Origin: Cymbidium sinense
Lineage: Eukaryota > Streptophyta > Magnoliopsida > Asparagales > Orchidaceae
Direction: 5' to 3'
NCBI GenBank assembly: GCA_021442155.1
Contig: CM038218.1
Location: 61,594,268-61,658,267, forward strand
DNA length: 64,000 nt
The translations under genes were made by a program, and so were the position numbers. Below the pieces are notes generated by a model. The model did no database searches and was not told the DNA's origin. It saw only the letters and a list, made by a program, of their open reading frames with translations. Positions 1 to 13,270 of the stretch are shown here, in pieces. Every line of letters begins with the position of its first letter. The first letter of the stretch is position 1.

Positions 1-1876
1 TAAAATCTCGCCTTTTTTAATACTTGTCCGACCTATTATCATCTTCTTCATAAATAAATCTTCAAAATAATTAAATATCGAATAACTCATATGACATTCA
101 TTAAAAATCTCTGAAAAATCATTTTGAGTATTTCTACAAGCAAAATATTTCTTTTTATAAAATTAATTGCAGGATCAACAAATTTTTAATCTCTTAAATA
201 TCCATATAATTAAGATCGAATCTTTCACATTTTGAGATCCATGCATGCTTTGACAGTTGTGCTGATTTGACATGATTTTTTTTAGCTAATTCTTTTTTTT
301 TGGAAGGCAGTATTCACCCAAATCTCATCTTCATGCCATTTATAATCCCATGGCCAGAAAGACCATCCAATAGCACCCAGAACCTGAGTATCTTCCTCCC
401 ACCAAAGACAAAATCAATCAGAAATTCCTCCCACGTCATCAACCAAGCTAAGAGCATATAATATCAAAAATATTACTCTTTCATGAAACGTGTTCAGAAG
501 CCAAACAATTATTGACGATAGATCCAGACCTATTATATGGACCAGGGGCGCATTCTCCATATATATAATTATTTAGATCTTATCAGGTTTAAGAGAAATA
601 AAAAAAAAATACTAAATTAGTTAATCCATTATATGCTATTTATATTTTTTTTATATAATATTTCCCTTATCGGGGACATCATCCAACATTTAATCAGAAA
701 ATGAATTAAGTCATTAATGTGGGGCCCACACATGTGATCTCCGTACAATAATGATAAAATCAAAGATTATCCTCGTGGAAAGCATCGCTGTTCTTATCAT
801 CTTTGACCGCTGATCCCCCGTAGCTTTCCCTACGCAATGCTTTTATAAATAAAAGGGAAGGTGCTTTCACTGCTCACATCAACGTACAGAATATTATAAA
901 TAAGCTTTTAATATATTTGATTTTTTATTAGATAAATAAATATATAATATCTAATTTTAAAATATAAATAGAATCAAAATATTCAAGAATAAAATATCTT
1001 GAATTAGTATATTTTACATTAAATTGATGAAAATATCTTTATTATTTTGTTATTATATCATTATTTAAATTATATTAAAATAATTTTAAATTTTATTATA
1101 TTTATGTTTGAACATCTTTTTTTACATGTTTAATATGTGAACTTTGATAAAAAAAAATATTAGATATAAATTTTGTGATATATAGTTTTCAAATATAAAC
1201 TTTTTATAAAATACAATATCTTATCGATTAATATACCACTCGAAATAGCTGAAGCTAACTCAAGTCAACTCGACCAATTAAATAAAACCAATATAGCGAG
1301 TCCGTCAAATTAAACTTAGTCATCAGAAAATGCAATCATCAAAGTAATGAATTCGTAAATGAGATCAAGTTATTTCAAGACCAAAGCAAAACAAAATCTT
1401 TTGAATGAGACCAAGTAGATAGATTCATCTAAAGTTTTATACATAATTAATACAAAGAACCAAAAACAGAAATTTTTTAACTACAAAACAAAGAATATTT
1501 AGGTAGGGAAAAGTCAGTTGAGATGGACTAAAAATGTCATCAGCAACTTACATACTCATACTCATCATAGTGATGACAAACATAAATCATATGCATTAAT
1601 TTGATATTGATTAGATCTTTGATTTAGATACGGATATCCATGAAAGAATATTACTTAAACATATCCTCCTGAGCTCCTCTTAATTTTATTGGAGAAATTT
1701 TGATTCGATAAATCACAAACAAATGTTGATTAGGATAAATGTTATAGTTTTCAAATTTATTCTGAAATTAGTATAATATATAACTAATTAATAAAATATA
1801 TTCTACAAATTTTTTGATAATAAAGTAAACCAGTAGAAAATCTGATGCAAAAGAAAATCCAAGCCAAGTCAAAATA
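1..1876. other. AT-rich intergenic DNA, no gene seen
   Basis: This stretch is AT-rich with many short A/T runs. I see no reading frame with coding character on either strand, no RNA gene and no clear element end. The only structured part is the promoter-like block around 719-856, listed separately. From about 900 to 1240 the DNA is close to pure A/T. From 1240 to 1760 it is single-copy-looking spacer. Confidence 0.6.
719..856 (+). promoter_or_regulatory. Promoter-like block without a gene downstream
   Basis: A short GC-rich palindromic core, GTGGGGCCCACA (about 720-731), resembles TCP transcription-factor sites of plants. It is followed about 115 bp later by TTTTATAAATAAAAG (about 841-855), a good plant TATA box, and then by a CA-rich stretch near 870-885 where a start site could lie. 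No open frame follows; the next 300 bp are A/T-rich filler. It may be a promoter severed from its gene, an element-internal promoter, or chance. This is inference from motifs only. Confidence 0.25.
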
Positions 1877-2580
1877 GTGTCGAAGCACTTAAAATATTTG
1901 GAAACTTTGGATATCGCCAAATCCCTAAAAAGCTCTAAACATGGAGTGTTTATAGAATTCAAATCCACCAAGCGATCTAACAAGCCTGATCTCAAAATTC
2001 CAACTTCATTTGAAAGCATTTCACATCAAATGATCAAAGGATCCGGGAGTCGCCCTGCTGAGGAAGTGTTTCAGCGTATTTTATGTAGACGTCACTTCCA
2101 ATCTATTCAGCCTCTTCATTCCTCATATGAGGAACCCAAGCAAGAGAGAGAGATCTAAATTCAAGATCCTCCAAGCACCATGCCACTCGCTGTCCACCAC
2201 CACCGCCTCGCTTGATCCCTGCCGCTTCCGCCTCGGCCTTCCACTCATGATGACTTGATCCTCTGGTCACGATTGCGCCCTCTGTACTGGTAATTGCTCC
2301 TGATTCGCTCAGATTGCTCCACATCACCATCATACTTACAAATCTACACCCCATCGCTATCACATAGTTGTTCTTTCTCATATATAATTCGTAATCCCTG
2401 TCGGAAGATCTTGAAGATCAAAGCAGCATACATACTTGAAGCTTTTTACTTCTGCCAGTCTGCGGTTTTTCCCTTTTCGAGGTTTTCACGTAAAACTGGA
2501 GTTTTACTTGTTCACCTTAAATACCAGTGTGTGTCGCAGAACCTAAGCCTAAGAACATCTTTACTTAATCGCATCCGTGT
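1877..2580 (+). repeat. Left long terminal repeat (diverged)
   Basis: Left copy of the direct repeat that recurs at 5516-6190. The start is set at TGTCGAAGC, where homology with the right copy fades out. The TATA position of the right copy is degenerate here. The 3' end is uncertain: similarity weakens after the TTTTCGAGGTTTTCACG stretch near 2475-2492. Confidence 0.45.
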
Positions 2581-2834
2581 TTCTAAATAGGAATACTGGA
2601 ACTAATTATATCATCTTGAGAGACCAAGTTTCAACAAGATCAAAACCACCATCGAAAGATTACTTTCAAGCTTTAAGGAGGCGTAAGAATGAAGATTCAT
2701 CAAACTTCATTCTGCTAGATTTTGTCGTAAAATCTTAATCTGAAAGATTATCCAAATCGATATTCGATATCTAATCATCGGTAAGTAAGTCTAATGAAAA
2801 AGGTCGCGTTAAAGAGCAGCAACCACAAACGATG

Positions 2835-3730
2835 TTTTACTAACCTATTCCATGTTAACTTTATCGAGAAAAAGACTCACAAATAACCCAGATAGGTCAA
2901 AGGTCCTTGGTGATGACCTTCCATACACGCCATCGCAACACTCGATAAACAACCCTGAGGTCAAAAATTCGCCGATTCAACCCTTCCACACAGCACGCGT
3001 CAAAGCAACACTCGACAAACAACCTCTAACCGGTCAAAAATTTCTAGATTCAACCTCTTCCACAGGGTTAATGCTCGTAACACTCGACAAATAATCTCGA
3101 TAGCCAAAAATCGCCGATATTCAACCTTCCGCAGATAGTTAAGCATCGAGCAAAGACTCGAATAAACAACCCAGATAGGTCAAAAGGTCCTTGGTGGACC
3201 CTGCCTCTCTTCCACATAGGTTAACGCCATGCCAACACTCTCACAAACAACCTCTGGATGGTCAAAGGCCGGATTCAATTCAACCCTTCACAAGTTAATG
3301 CCATCGGGTAACACTTCGACAAACAATGGATGGTCAAAGATCCTCATTCAACCTCTTCCATCGCATACCACGCCATAGCAATTATGATAAACTCAGATAG
3401 GTTTTAAAATCATACTTCAGATTAATGTCCAGCAAAGAAACAAACAACTGATATGTCAAAAGTCCGGTGGACTTCTACCTCTTCCATACAAGTTAACGCC
3501 AACAGTAAAGCAAAGACTCTCACAAATAAACCCGGATGGGTCAAAGGTCCTGATCTTCCTGACTCTTCCATGTTAACGCCATCAAAGTGTAATAAACAAC
3601 CAGATATATGTCAACGCCTCGGTGGATCTCCCACACCTACAGGTTAATGTCACTAGCAGAGCAAAAGACTCCGAAACAACCTAAGAAGGCAAAAGGTCCA
3701 GTGGACTTCTCCACCCTTTCCCTAATAGCA
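2835..3730. repeat. Degenerate minisatellite, unit about 80-100 bp
   Basis: About ten imperfect copies of one unit stand head to tail. Each unit contains AACACTCGACAAACAACC (or AAAGACTC plus ACAAATAACC), then GATAGGTCAAAGGTCC, often TTGGTGGAC, then CTCTTCCA and a GTTAACGCCA end. Clear starts lie near 2870, 2937, 3010, 3080, 3155, 3235, 3310, 3430, 3510 and 3665. Indels break any common reading frame, so it is not a repeat protein. Confidence 0.65.
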
Positions 3731-5419
<1,689 letters not shown>

Positions 5420-5515
5420 TAAAAATGACCTTTGATCCAAATAAAATATACTACTGAAATAAAGCTCTAATCTTGATGCTTTAAAAAGCAAACTTATCAA
5501 GTTTGAAATGGTATC

Positions 5516-6190
5516 ATGAAAACTTAAAACATCGGAAACTTTGGATATCGCTAAAACTTTAAAAAAACATTGTAAATACTAAATCAAGTTCTGACCAGCC
5601 GATCTAACAAGCTCAAGATCTCAAAATTGACTTCATTTAATATTCAAAATATATCAAATGATTAAAGGGATCATCGAGTCAATCCATGGAAGTGCAGATG
5701 TTTTAAGGATGCTGACGCCAATCTCTATAAATACGCCTCATTCCTCATGAGGGAGCACACAGAGAGAGAGCTCTAAAGATCCTCCAAGCACAATCGCCAC
5801 TGTCAACCACCGCCGATGCCTGCCACCGCTGGATCCTGCCAGTTAATCTTCATCGTTTGCATTTCCGTCGACTTTACCAGATTTACTGCTTCCCTCGATT
5901 TTGCCAAGAATGTTTTTTACCGATTGCCAGCTTCACCATCATTCTATATCATAGTAATCCATTACAACCTAATCGCTATCATATACAAGTTGTTCCTTTC
6001 TCATATACATACATTGTAATCCCTAAGATCGAAGATCTTAAAATTTTAACAACGAGCTTTGAAGTTTTTTACTGAAGCAAGCCTCGCTTTTTTCGGTTTT
6101 TCATATTTTGGAAGCTTTTCACTTTAATACCCCATGCTTTGGATTTTTCACCGGTTTTAAAAACTTTACTCAAATAATTGATTTTTCAAA
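5516..6190 (+). repeat. Right long terminal repeat (diverged)
   Basis: Right copy of the direct repeat at 1877-2580. It carries a TATA box (TATAAATA, 5726-5733) followed by CCTCATTCCTCAT and the purine run GAGAGAGAG. This is a normal arrangement for a U3/R boundary in a plant LTR. The left copy has lost this TATA box. The 3' end is uncertain. Confidence 0.45.
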
Positions 6191-6609
6191 GTAAATAATA
6201 ATAAATTTTTTTATGAAAATATTCAAATTTTCTTTCAAATCATGTCTTTCAACTGTCACAGACTTACTATTCATTTTTCTAATTGGAATTTGATAGGCCC
6301 ATATATGTAACTTTTTTCTTTGTGAAATGTTTAATGGGCCGTTAACTTTGGCCGAAGCGTTCCGCTATCCAATGGTAGTAATGTTTCTCGCCAACCCAAC
6401 TTTTTAGCTAAATAAAACTAATCTTATAAGTATAATATTCTAAAATATAATATATAATTTTAAATAATTTTTTTTTAAAAGTAAATTAAATAAGCATTAA
6501 ATGCTTCTTAACGCAGCTATTATTCAACAACTTGTGATGGACAGATATGGCACTATGCTCTTTAGCTTGATGATGACATTTTGTCATTTTTGCTGCTTCT
6601 GTATAGAAA

Positions 6610-6644
<35 letters not shown>

Positions 6645-7653
6645 GACACTAAATTCGGCTCAAAAAATTTTAGATTTAGGTCGGCTCAAATAATTTTTAG
6701 GTAAAGTTCAAGTTAAAGTAAATTGACTGATTTAATATTTGGGGTCAAATTCAAATTCACCCGATTTTAACCTGTAAATTCAAATTACAAAATTTCTCTC
6801 CACGTAACAAATCGACTTATTCAAATTGATCCAATTTTTTTTACTTATAAACTCGATTTTAACTCATTTTTTGATCTATAACGTATATAAATAATTCATC
6901 GCAGAATGTCGGATCAATCGCTGAGATTTCACCCATTTAATAAACGAATCGGTTTGAGCCAATGTATTGTGTGTGTCAAAGTTCCCTAAACTCAATCCCG
7001 ACTGAATTGACAACGCTACTTCTACCAACTTAAAAGCATAAGAATCTACACAATTTTATTATTTTTATTCTCACTTCCTTTAGGAATTTGACAAATTTCA
7101 TTGAAATTATAGAGTAAATAAAAAATATTATTTTTTTGCTTAATTTATTGTAATCATTTTATATTTCTCTTGATATTCTGATATAAATTAAATTAAAATA
7201 GATTTAAAAAATATTGAATTTATTTTAAGAATAGAAGTATCTATAAGTATGCATGTATCGCACTAATTTTAAAGTAAATCTAACAATTTTTAAAGTTAAT
7301 CACATATAAATTGAATCATAAAAAGAAAAACGTCTTATAAGATAGTTCAATCAAAACGTGAATAACTAATCAGCCAAACTCGATGGAATTGTAAATGCAA
7401 TTCTCTTGATTAAAAAAAAAAAATGTTGGAATCTTAATGCAAAATTATATTATATATTTATTACACTCAAATTTTCCTACCGACCGCTGAAAACTCATTA
7501 TATCATATATTTAACATTCAATTTTTCTTATTTACAAATGTAGCGCTCTATTAATGGAGTTTAGCCTTCTTTGTAGACATTTGCTAAATTTTATCACTAA
7601 TCCAACTCCTCCACCAAAGGTCTTATTGAAGCGTTCTTTTAGCGTGCTGCACA
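6191..7653. other. Intergenic DNA with a 28-bp poly(A) run
   Basis: No gene seen. A run of 28 A residues lies at 6613-6640. Two GGCCCAT-type motifs stand in opposite orientation (GCCCAT near 6297 and ATGGGCC near 6333), which in plants often mark promoters of growth-related genes, but no coding frame follows in either direction. The rest is AT-rich spacer up to the hAT insertion. Confidence 0.5.
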
Positions 7654-7671
7654 TAGGGCTGCAACCGAGTC
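7654..7671 (+). repeat. Left terminal inverted repeat of hAT element
   Basis: TAGGGCTGCAACCGAGTC; pairs with 9982-9999 at 17 of 18 positions. It directly follows the target-duplication copy GCTGCACA. Confidence 0.85.
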
Positions 7672-8710
7672 GAGTCGAGCTCAAGCCGTATTGAGCTTGA
7701 GCTTGACTTGAACCGTACACTGTGAGCTCGAGCTCGACTCGAGCACATAAACCAAGCTCGAACTCGGCTCGTGTACAGAAAATTAAGCTCGAGGCTCGTT
7801 TAGAAGCTCGAGCTTGGCTCGTTGAGTAGCTCGATTTTGGCTCGTTTATAGGCTCGTTTTGAAGATAATTTCATTAAAAAAGAGCAGCAAAAAAATTTAA
7901 AGAGCAATTAATTTTTTTTTAAAATATTTATTAAATTAATTTGAATCTTTTGAGATATTTTTTATTACAAATATATGAAATTCTAAATTACAAAAAAAAA
8001 TGTAAACCACAAAAAATTAAATGAAGAAAAATGTATCTGTTTTATTACAAATTAATGTTTTTTATTACAAGAGGTTTTGTAAATTTTTTTTCTAATGAAA
8101 AGAAATTACAAAAAAATTACAAAAATATTGAAAGAAAAAATTAAATGCTCAAACAAGAGATACATAAAGTTAATTAAATATTCAATCTCTCATATTTTAC
8201 AAAAAAAAGGAAAACATAGAATTAAATTAAAATCAACATCTTCTATTGATCCATGCTACAAAGACGTTAGAGTCTTTAATGGAGAAGTAATCCAAAGCTC
8301 CTACTTGTACTCTTCGAGCATCCAACCACCTAATCAAAAAATAAAGGCTAAGAGAAAATAAAATTATAGGCATCTTAAACGAGGCAATTACCCAATCATA
8401 AAAATATTCTATAACATACCAATAGAAGGAAGGGCATAATTAAGTAAGCATAAAGAATAAGAAAAAATAAAATGGATAAAGTTAAGAAAAGGCTCGCTAT
8501 AAATTATAATCATCTTAAAGAGCAACATTATATGTAAGATCCAAACTTGAAGAAGGGTTACAATATATATAAGTTACCTAAAAGAAGATGAGAGGAAACA
8601 TCATTGCCATCACAAACATCATACCTGTGTAGCCCATCATCAAGTCCATCATCTAGCAAGGCAAAAATTCTCTAAACAAAGAATACAGACATAGACATTA
8701 CCACCTCCAT

Positions 8711-9370
8711 AAGGCCAAAATCGAGACAAAGAAATCAATTAGAGGCTATTTAAGATTGCTCAACAAGTATTTCAATTCCACAAACTCCAACAAGACAAAT
8801 AATCAGCCAACCTTCACTAAGAAAGCAAGATAATTACAGGAAAACAAGTAGCAGCCAACCACCATAAGGCCAAAACCAAGACATAAAACTATTGCTCAAC
8901 AAGTCTTTCAATTCCACAATCCTCCAGAAATTGCAACAGAGCATATTCATGTAAACTCAAAAAACATATGTAAGGTAAGGGTATCTCATACTGTGCCATC
9001 GAACCACAATGAAAGAAAACAATATTACAATCGATTGCAACAGAGCCGACAATATAATTACAGGATAAACAGTAAGCATCCAACCACAATAAGGCAAAAA
9101 CCGAGACAAAGAAGTCATTTAGAGTCCACTAATGCTTGCTCAACAAGTGCTTCAATTCCACCTACTCCAATAAGCATATAATCAGCCAACCATCAATATA
9201 AATTAAGAAAGCAACATAATTACAGGAAAAACAGTAGACAACAGGCAAAAACCGAGACAAAGAAATCATTTAGAGTCCACTAATGCTTGCTCAACAAGTG
9301 CTTCAATTCCACCTACTCCAACAAAGCAAATAATCAGCCAACCATCAATATGAATTAAGAAAGTTGATTC
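8711..9370. repeat. Four-copy repeat of about 150 bp inside the hAT element
   Basis: Units start with AAGGCAAAAACCGAGACAAA (or AAGGCCAAAATCGAGAC) near 8711, 8865, 9091 and 9242. They share GCTCAACAAGTGCTTCAATT, ATAATCAGCCAACC and CATAATTACAGGAAAA. Spacings are 154, 226 and 151 bp. The last two copies are nearly identical, which points to recent duplication within the element. Confidence 0.75.
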
Positions 9371-9981
9371 ACAACCGAACATAAACATTACTCATTAAAC
9401 ACATAATCCAAAAGAACATCACAAGTTGATTCACAACCGAACATCAAAATCAAAGAACAGCAAAACCTATTTTTGAATGGCTTCACACACCTAATCGGAA
9501 GCATTATCAAATTGAAATACCAGATGTGAGCATAAAGAAAATGAACCTGACCAACCAAGATCAAGTCGATCTTGCTATCGAGTGAGAAAAAATTTGAAGC
9601 CAGGAAGACGAGGGAACTCAAATCGAGAACCTGAGAAGTAGAGGCTGCAGAGCGGTAGGAGAGAAAGGAGAGAGTCGAGACTCGAGAGCGGGCTGAGCGG
9701 CGAAGGCAATTGACTAGCAACGAGAGACGAGAGGCGAGACTCGAGAAGTTTGAATTATGGCGGCACTCACTGCACCGGTGAGGGGATATGTTAGGGTAAT
9801 ACTAGAATGCGAACGGTCAGTCAACGCCGGTTAATATTTTCATATCCCGAGCGACTCAAAAGCACACTAACCGAAGCCGCACTCGAGCTCGAGCTGCTTA
9901 ATGTATCGAGCCTACCTTTGAGCTCGAGCTCTCAAATGAACAAGAAATGCGATTTCAAGTCGAGAGCTCGCAAAAGAAGTT

Positions 9982-9999
9982 GACTCGGTTGCATCCCTA
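9982..9999 (-). repeat. Right terminal inverted repeat of hAT element
   Basis: Reads TAGGGATGCAACCGAGTC on the minus strand, one base different from the left end. It is followed directly by the target-duplication copy GCTCCACA. Confidence 0.85.
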
Positions 10000-10647
10000 G
10001 CTCCACACACGATTTCCTCACTTCTTTCCTAGCGACATGTGCAAGCGTGTTTAGGGTATGGAGGTTCAAGTAGGACCAAGCTCGTTAACACGGATTCTAG
10101 GCGTTGAATGGTAGCATGTGATAGAATTATAATAAAATAAATTAACAATTAAAAATAAATTTAATACAATTAAGTAAATAAAAATAAAAATAAAAATAAT
10201 GAGATTGAAATAGCTTAGGAGGGAGGCGTGCTGATGATACTATTCTTATAATAGATCAAGTCTTAGGTGTACCAATTTACGGCTCTCTTTTATACTAGTG
10301 AGATACAACTAATCCCCTTGTCTTGATCATGCGTGCACCACAATTGATTAGTAAAATTTCAAACTAATCGCATGTCTCTTGTTGCCCAAAAATGAAATGA
10401 AGAGAATGACAATAAAATTGTGAATGAAGAAAGAAAGAGAGAATATTTAGATTTTATCATACATTCAAGCTCACATTATCATCTATTTATAGATGAAGGA
10501 TGAGAGCTCAATATTAAATCACCTAATTATGATTTATAGTCATTACTAGCTATTATGTTAAGTTACAATTAATTAATTTATATTTATTTAATTTATGTTA
10601 TAAGTTATAAAATTTAATATTCTTTTAATAACGTTTTAAGAATAATG

Positions 10648-10709
<62 letters not shown>

Positions 10710-11144
10710 GTATATATGTATATGATATAACGTTATAACATTATAATAATATATTTTTTTCTTTATTTTTTCGTAATAATTCCTTCTCCAATAAATAAAC
10801 TTGAGGTGAATAAAATAAGAGATCAAGAATCAAATTTTTCATTTTAGACAATTTTTATCATGCATTTGATGAAAGTACCTTCCGGGTTTGAACTTTCACT
10901 TAGTATAACCAAAATCTAATAATAATAAATACTATAGTAACCGAAGTTTTGCACTAAATATATAAATTATTGTATTATTTGGTATATACATAATATGAAA
11001 TATGCCATAAGTTCTACTCAAGAGTGTGTTTTAAAGGCCATACGCTTTCATCTCAATTCATAAGTATTTTAAGATCTTAATAAAATCTCATTGCAGCAAC
11101 CCATTAATACAACACTTATATAGGTGAGATATCCAATATATACT
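10000..11144. other. Intergenic DNA between hAT element and giant LTR nest
   Basis: No gene seen. It contains a TA microsatellite at 10649-10703 followed by an imperfect GTATATGTATATA tail. A block at 10870-11130 (GGTTTGAACTTTCACTTAGT, then TTGCAGCAACCCATTAATAC, then a TATAGGTGAGATA phrase) could be a fragment of an older LTR in reverse orientation, but I could not find a second copy or ends. The last five bases, ATACT (11140-11144), would be the left target-site copy of element 1. Confidence 0.45.
10649..10703. repeat. (TA)n microsatellite
   Basis: A 55-bp pure TA run followed by interrupted TA repeats to about 10724. Confidence 0.95.
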
Positions 11145-11635
11145 TGTTGACTTCACTTTTAGAGTGAGTCTTCAACTTTCCCATCATAGATCTAGAACTT
11201 TTATAGACACTAAGAATTCCTTAGTCATAAGACATTTCTAATGATTAGGTGAACACTTAACCTAAGCCTCAAGACTTAGAAGAGTTAGCCATAGGAGTAG
11301 GTTATATCTTAGGAAAGTAGAGAGACTTGTCCATCCTATAGCCTAAACCCAACCTATGCTTTTCCTTCTCAACCAAACCTCAAATTCAAATTCAAATATA
11401 AAGTTCAAATCTAAATTTCAAACTAAATGATTGAAACCCATAATCAAATCCAAAATCAAAATCACTTATAAGCCCTATGATTTTATCTTATGAACTTAGC
11501 CTTAGCCAAATTCAAATCAATCCAAATTCAATTAATTTTTTCTAAGATCAATTCAATCCTTCCATAAAATATCAAATCTAAATTCAAATCCAAACCAAGT
11601 GATTCAATCCTAAAGTCAAATCCAAATCTAATCAA

Positions 11636-12320
11636 AACCTTTCTTAAAGCCTTATGAACCTACCTCTAGGAGCTTAGCCAAATCTCCACCTAAATTATCC
11701 TAAACTTCATTGAGTTCCTTATAAATCAATTATTCCTTCATTTATATTCACAAATATAAATAAAATCTATACTCAAATGATCAAAACTAAATCAAACTAA
11801 GTCCAAATCCAATCAAAATCCTTCTTAAGCCTTATGAATCTACCTCCACGAGCTTAGCCAAATCTCATGCAAATCAACCCAAACTTGATTGATTTCTTTA
11901 TAAATCAATTATCCCTTCATTTATATTCAAAATATAAATGAAATCCATACTCAAATAGGTAAAACTAAATCAAACTAAATCAAATTTCTACTTAAGCCCT
12001 TTGACCTACCTCCATGAGCTTAGTCAAATTTGCTTCCAAATCACTCCAAACTCAAATGATTTTCTCATAAATCATTTATATCTTCATTTATATTCACAAA
12101 TATAAATGAAATATAAATTCACATGACCAAAACCATTGTCCAAAATCAAGTCAAAACCCAATTCAAGCCCTTTAAGCCAATTCCTTGAACTTGGCCAAAT
12201 CTAATCCAAATCAAGTCAAAACTAATGGATTTTCTCTTAAATCAATCATTCATTCAATCATCTAAACAAATATAAATAAAATCTACAATCATCTAACCAA
12301 ATCTAAATCAACCCAAGTCA
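11636..12320. repeat. U3 tandem repeats of about 165-180 bp with hairpins
   Basis: Four to five degenerate units, with GAGCTTAGCCAAATC-type phrases near 11668, 11850, 12017 and 12190, each followed by TTTTCTTATAAATCA-type sequence. Three units also carry the palindrome TTCATTTATATT-CACA-AATATAAATGAA. The cleanest palindrome is 12083-12110 (12-bp perfect stem, 4-nt loop). The same hairpin recurs in the other LTR copies, for example near 15205, 15381, 38072, 44355, 44521 and inverted near 33687. Confidence 0.75.
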
Positions 12321-12479
12321 AGCCCCAGTTAGCCTTTTTGACTTGAAAATTCTAAATGAACCAAAACCTATCATAGCCCAAATTGATTACAGTTGGATTT
12401 ATATTTCAATCCTAAACTCATATATAAATCCAACTAAACCTTAATCAAACCAAAACTAAGCTAATCGACCCACTTATGC

Positions 12480-13270
12480 TCACTTGATCCAAAGTGACCT
12501 AAAGGATATTTTTGAGACAAGTTCTAATCCAACCCAAATTAGATTAAACCAAGCCCATCCAAGCCTCATATCATGATCAACAATAATTCTAGAGTGATCA
12601 ATTGTCTTGAATTGGGTCAAACCAAGTCAACCCTTAGCCCAAATGAAATTCAAACTAGCCAAAACTCATTATACACCAAGTTGATTAAAACCATTGATTC
12701 ACACCAACCTATAATCAATGTTTGAACATAACTTGACCCTCAATTGAGCCAAACCAAACCTAATTGGCCATTTGATCCAAGTTGACCCAAATTGATCTAA
12801 AAGGCCAAAATGAGTTAAATCATGATCTAACCCGAATTGATTGCAAATAATGGCTCAAGTTCATTCCAAATTAATTATTGAAGATAATTGACCAATAGCA
12901 ATTGATGGTCAAATAAAATCTAAATTTCAAAATCTACAAATCTTTCATAATTAAACCAATAGACATGAACCAATAATTAACCAATTTAATAATTAAATTT
13001 GTTTTAACCTATATAAATCCAAATGAGCTAAAATCAAACCTAGGCCAAATTAATTGAAACCACATGAACCAAAACTCTTCAAATCATCATTTGAACCTAA
13101 CCCAAGCCTTGTTTTAACCTAATTTGACCAATTGGTCAACCCAATCTAACATGATCCAACATGAACCCATTTGACCAAATGAAGCCAAAACCCATGAAAC
13201 TAACCCATGACCCATTGGAGGCTGACCAAACTCAATCCAAACTCACCCTAGGTCAACCCAAAATTAGTCC
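12480..13270. repeat. TTGACC-rich zone of element 1 LTR
   Basis: Dense short words TTGACC, TTGACCCAA and their inverse GGTCAA alternate with CCAAATTGATT phrases. TTGAC[C/T] is the core of the W-box bound by plant WRKY regulators. Equivalent zones occur in every LTR copy in the window. Binding is not shown; the array could also be a low-complexity expansion. Confidence 0.6.

Larger units (their letters stand above)
7654..9999. mobile_element. hAT-type DNA transposon, non-autonomous
   Basis: The element starts TAGGGCTGCAACCGAGTC and ends with the inverted complement GACTCGGTTGCATCCCTA, an 18-bp terminal inverted repeat with one mismatch. Flanks are GCTGCACA (7646-7653) and GCTCCACA (10000-10007), an 8-bp target duplication with one difference, the size hAT transposases make. 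Both subterminal regions are packed with AGCTCG/CGAGCT words (7671-7860 and 9868-9970), likely transposase-binding repeats. The 2346-bp body has no transposase: no hAT dimerisation domain or zinc finger is visible. It does have a 150-bp internal repeat, and at 9600-9740 a CG-rich segment that on the minus strand resembles a 5' leader. It is therefore a deletion derivative moved in trans, if at all. Confidence 0.85.

Noticed and set aside
1877..2590. ORFs of 92-98 codons at 1877-2158, 2103-2381 and 2294-2590
   Set aside because: They overlap each other on both strands inside a direct repeat whose second copy (5516-6190) breaks the frames.
9388..9720. 110-codon minus-strand ORF in the hAT element
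   Set aside because: No transposase motif; it runs from the internal repeat into a Ser-rich leader-like segment. I treated it as possible first-exon or leader remains, not a gene.
10870..11130. Possible reversed fragment of another (copia-like) LTR
   Set aside because: Phrase-level resemblance only; no second copy, no ends and no target duplication found, so it is left as intergenic.
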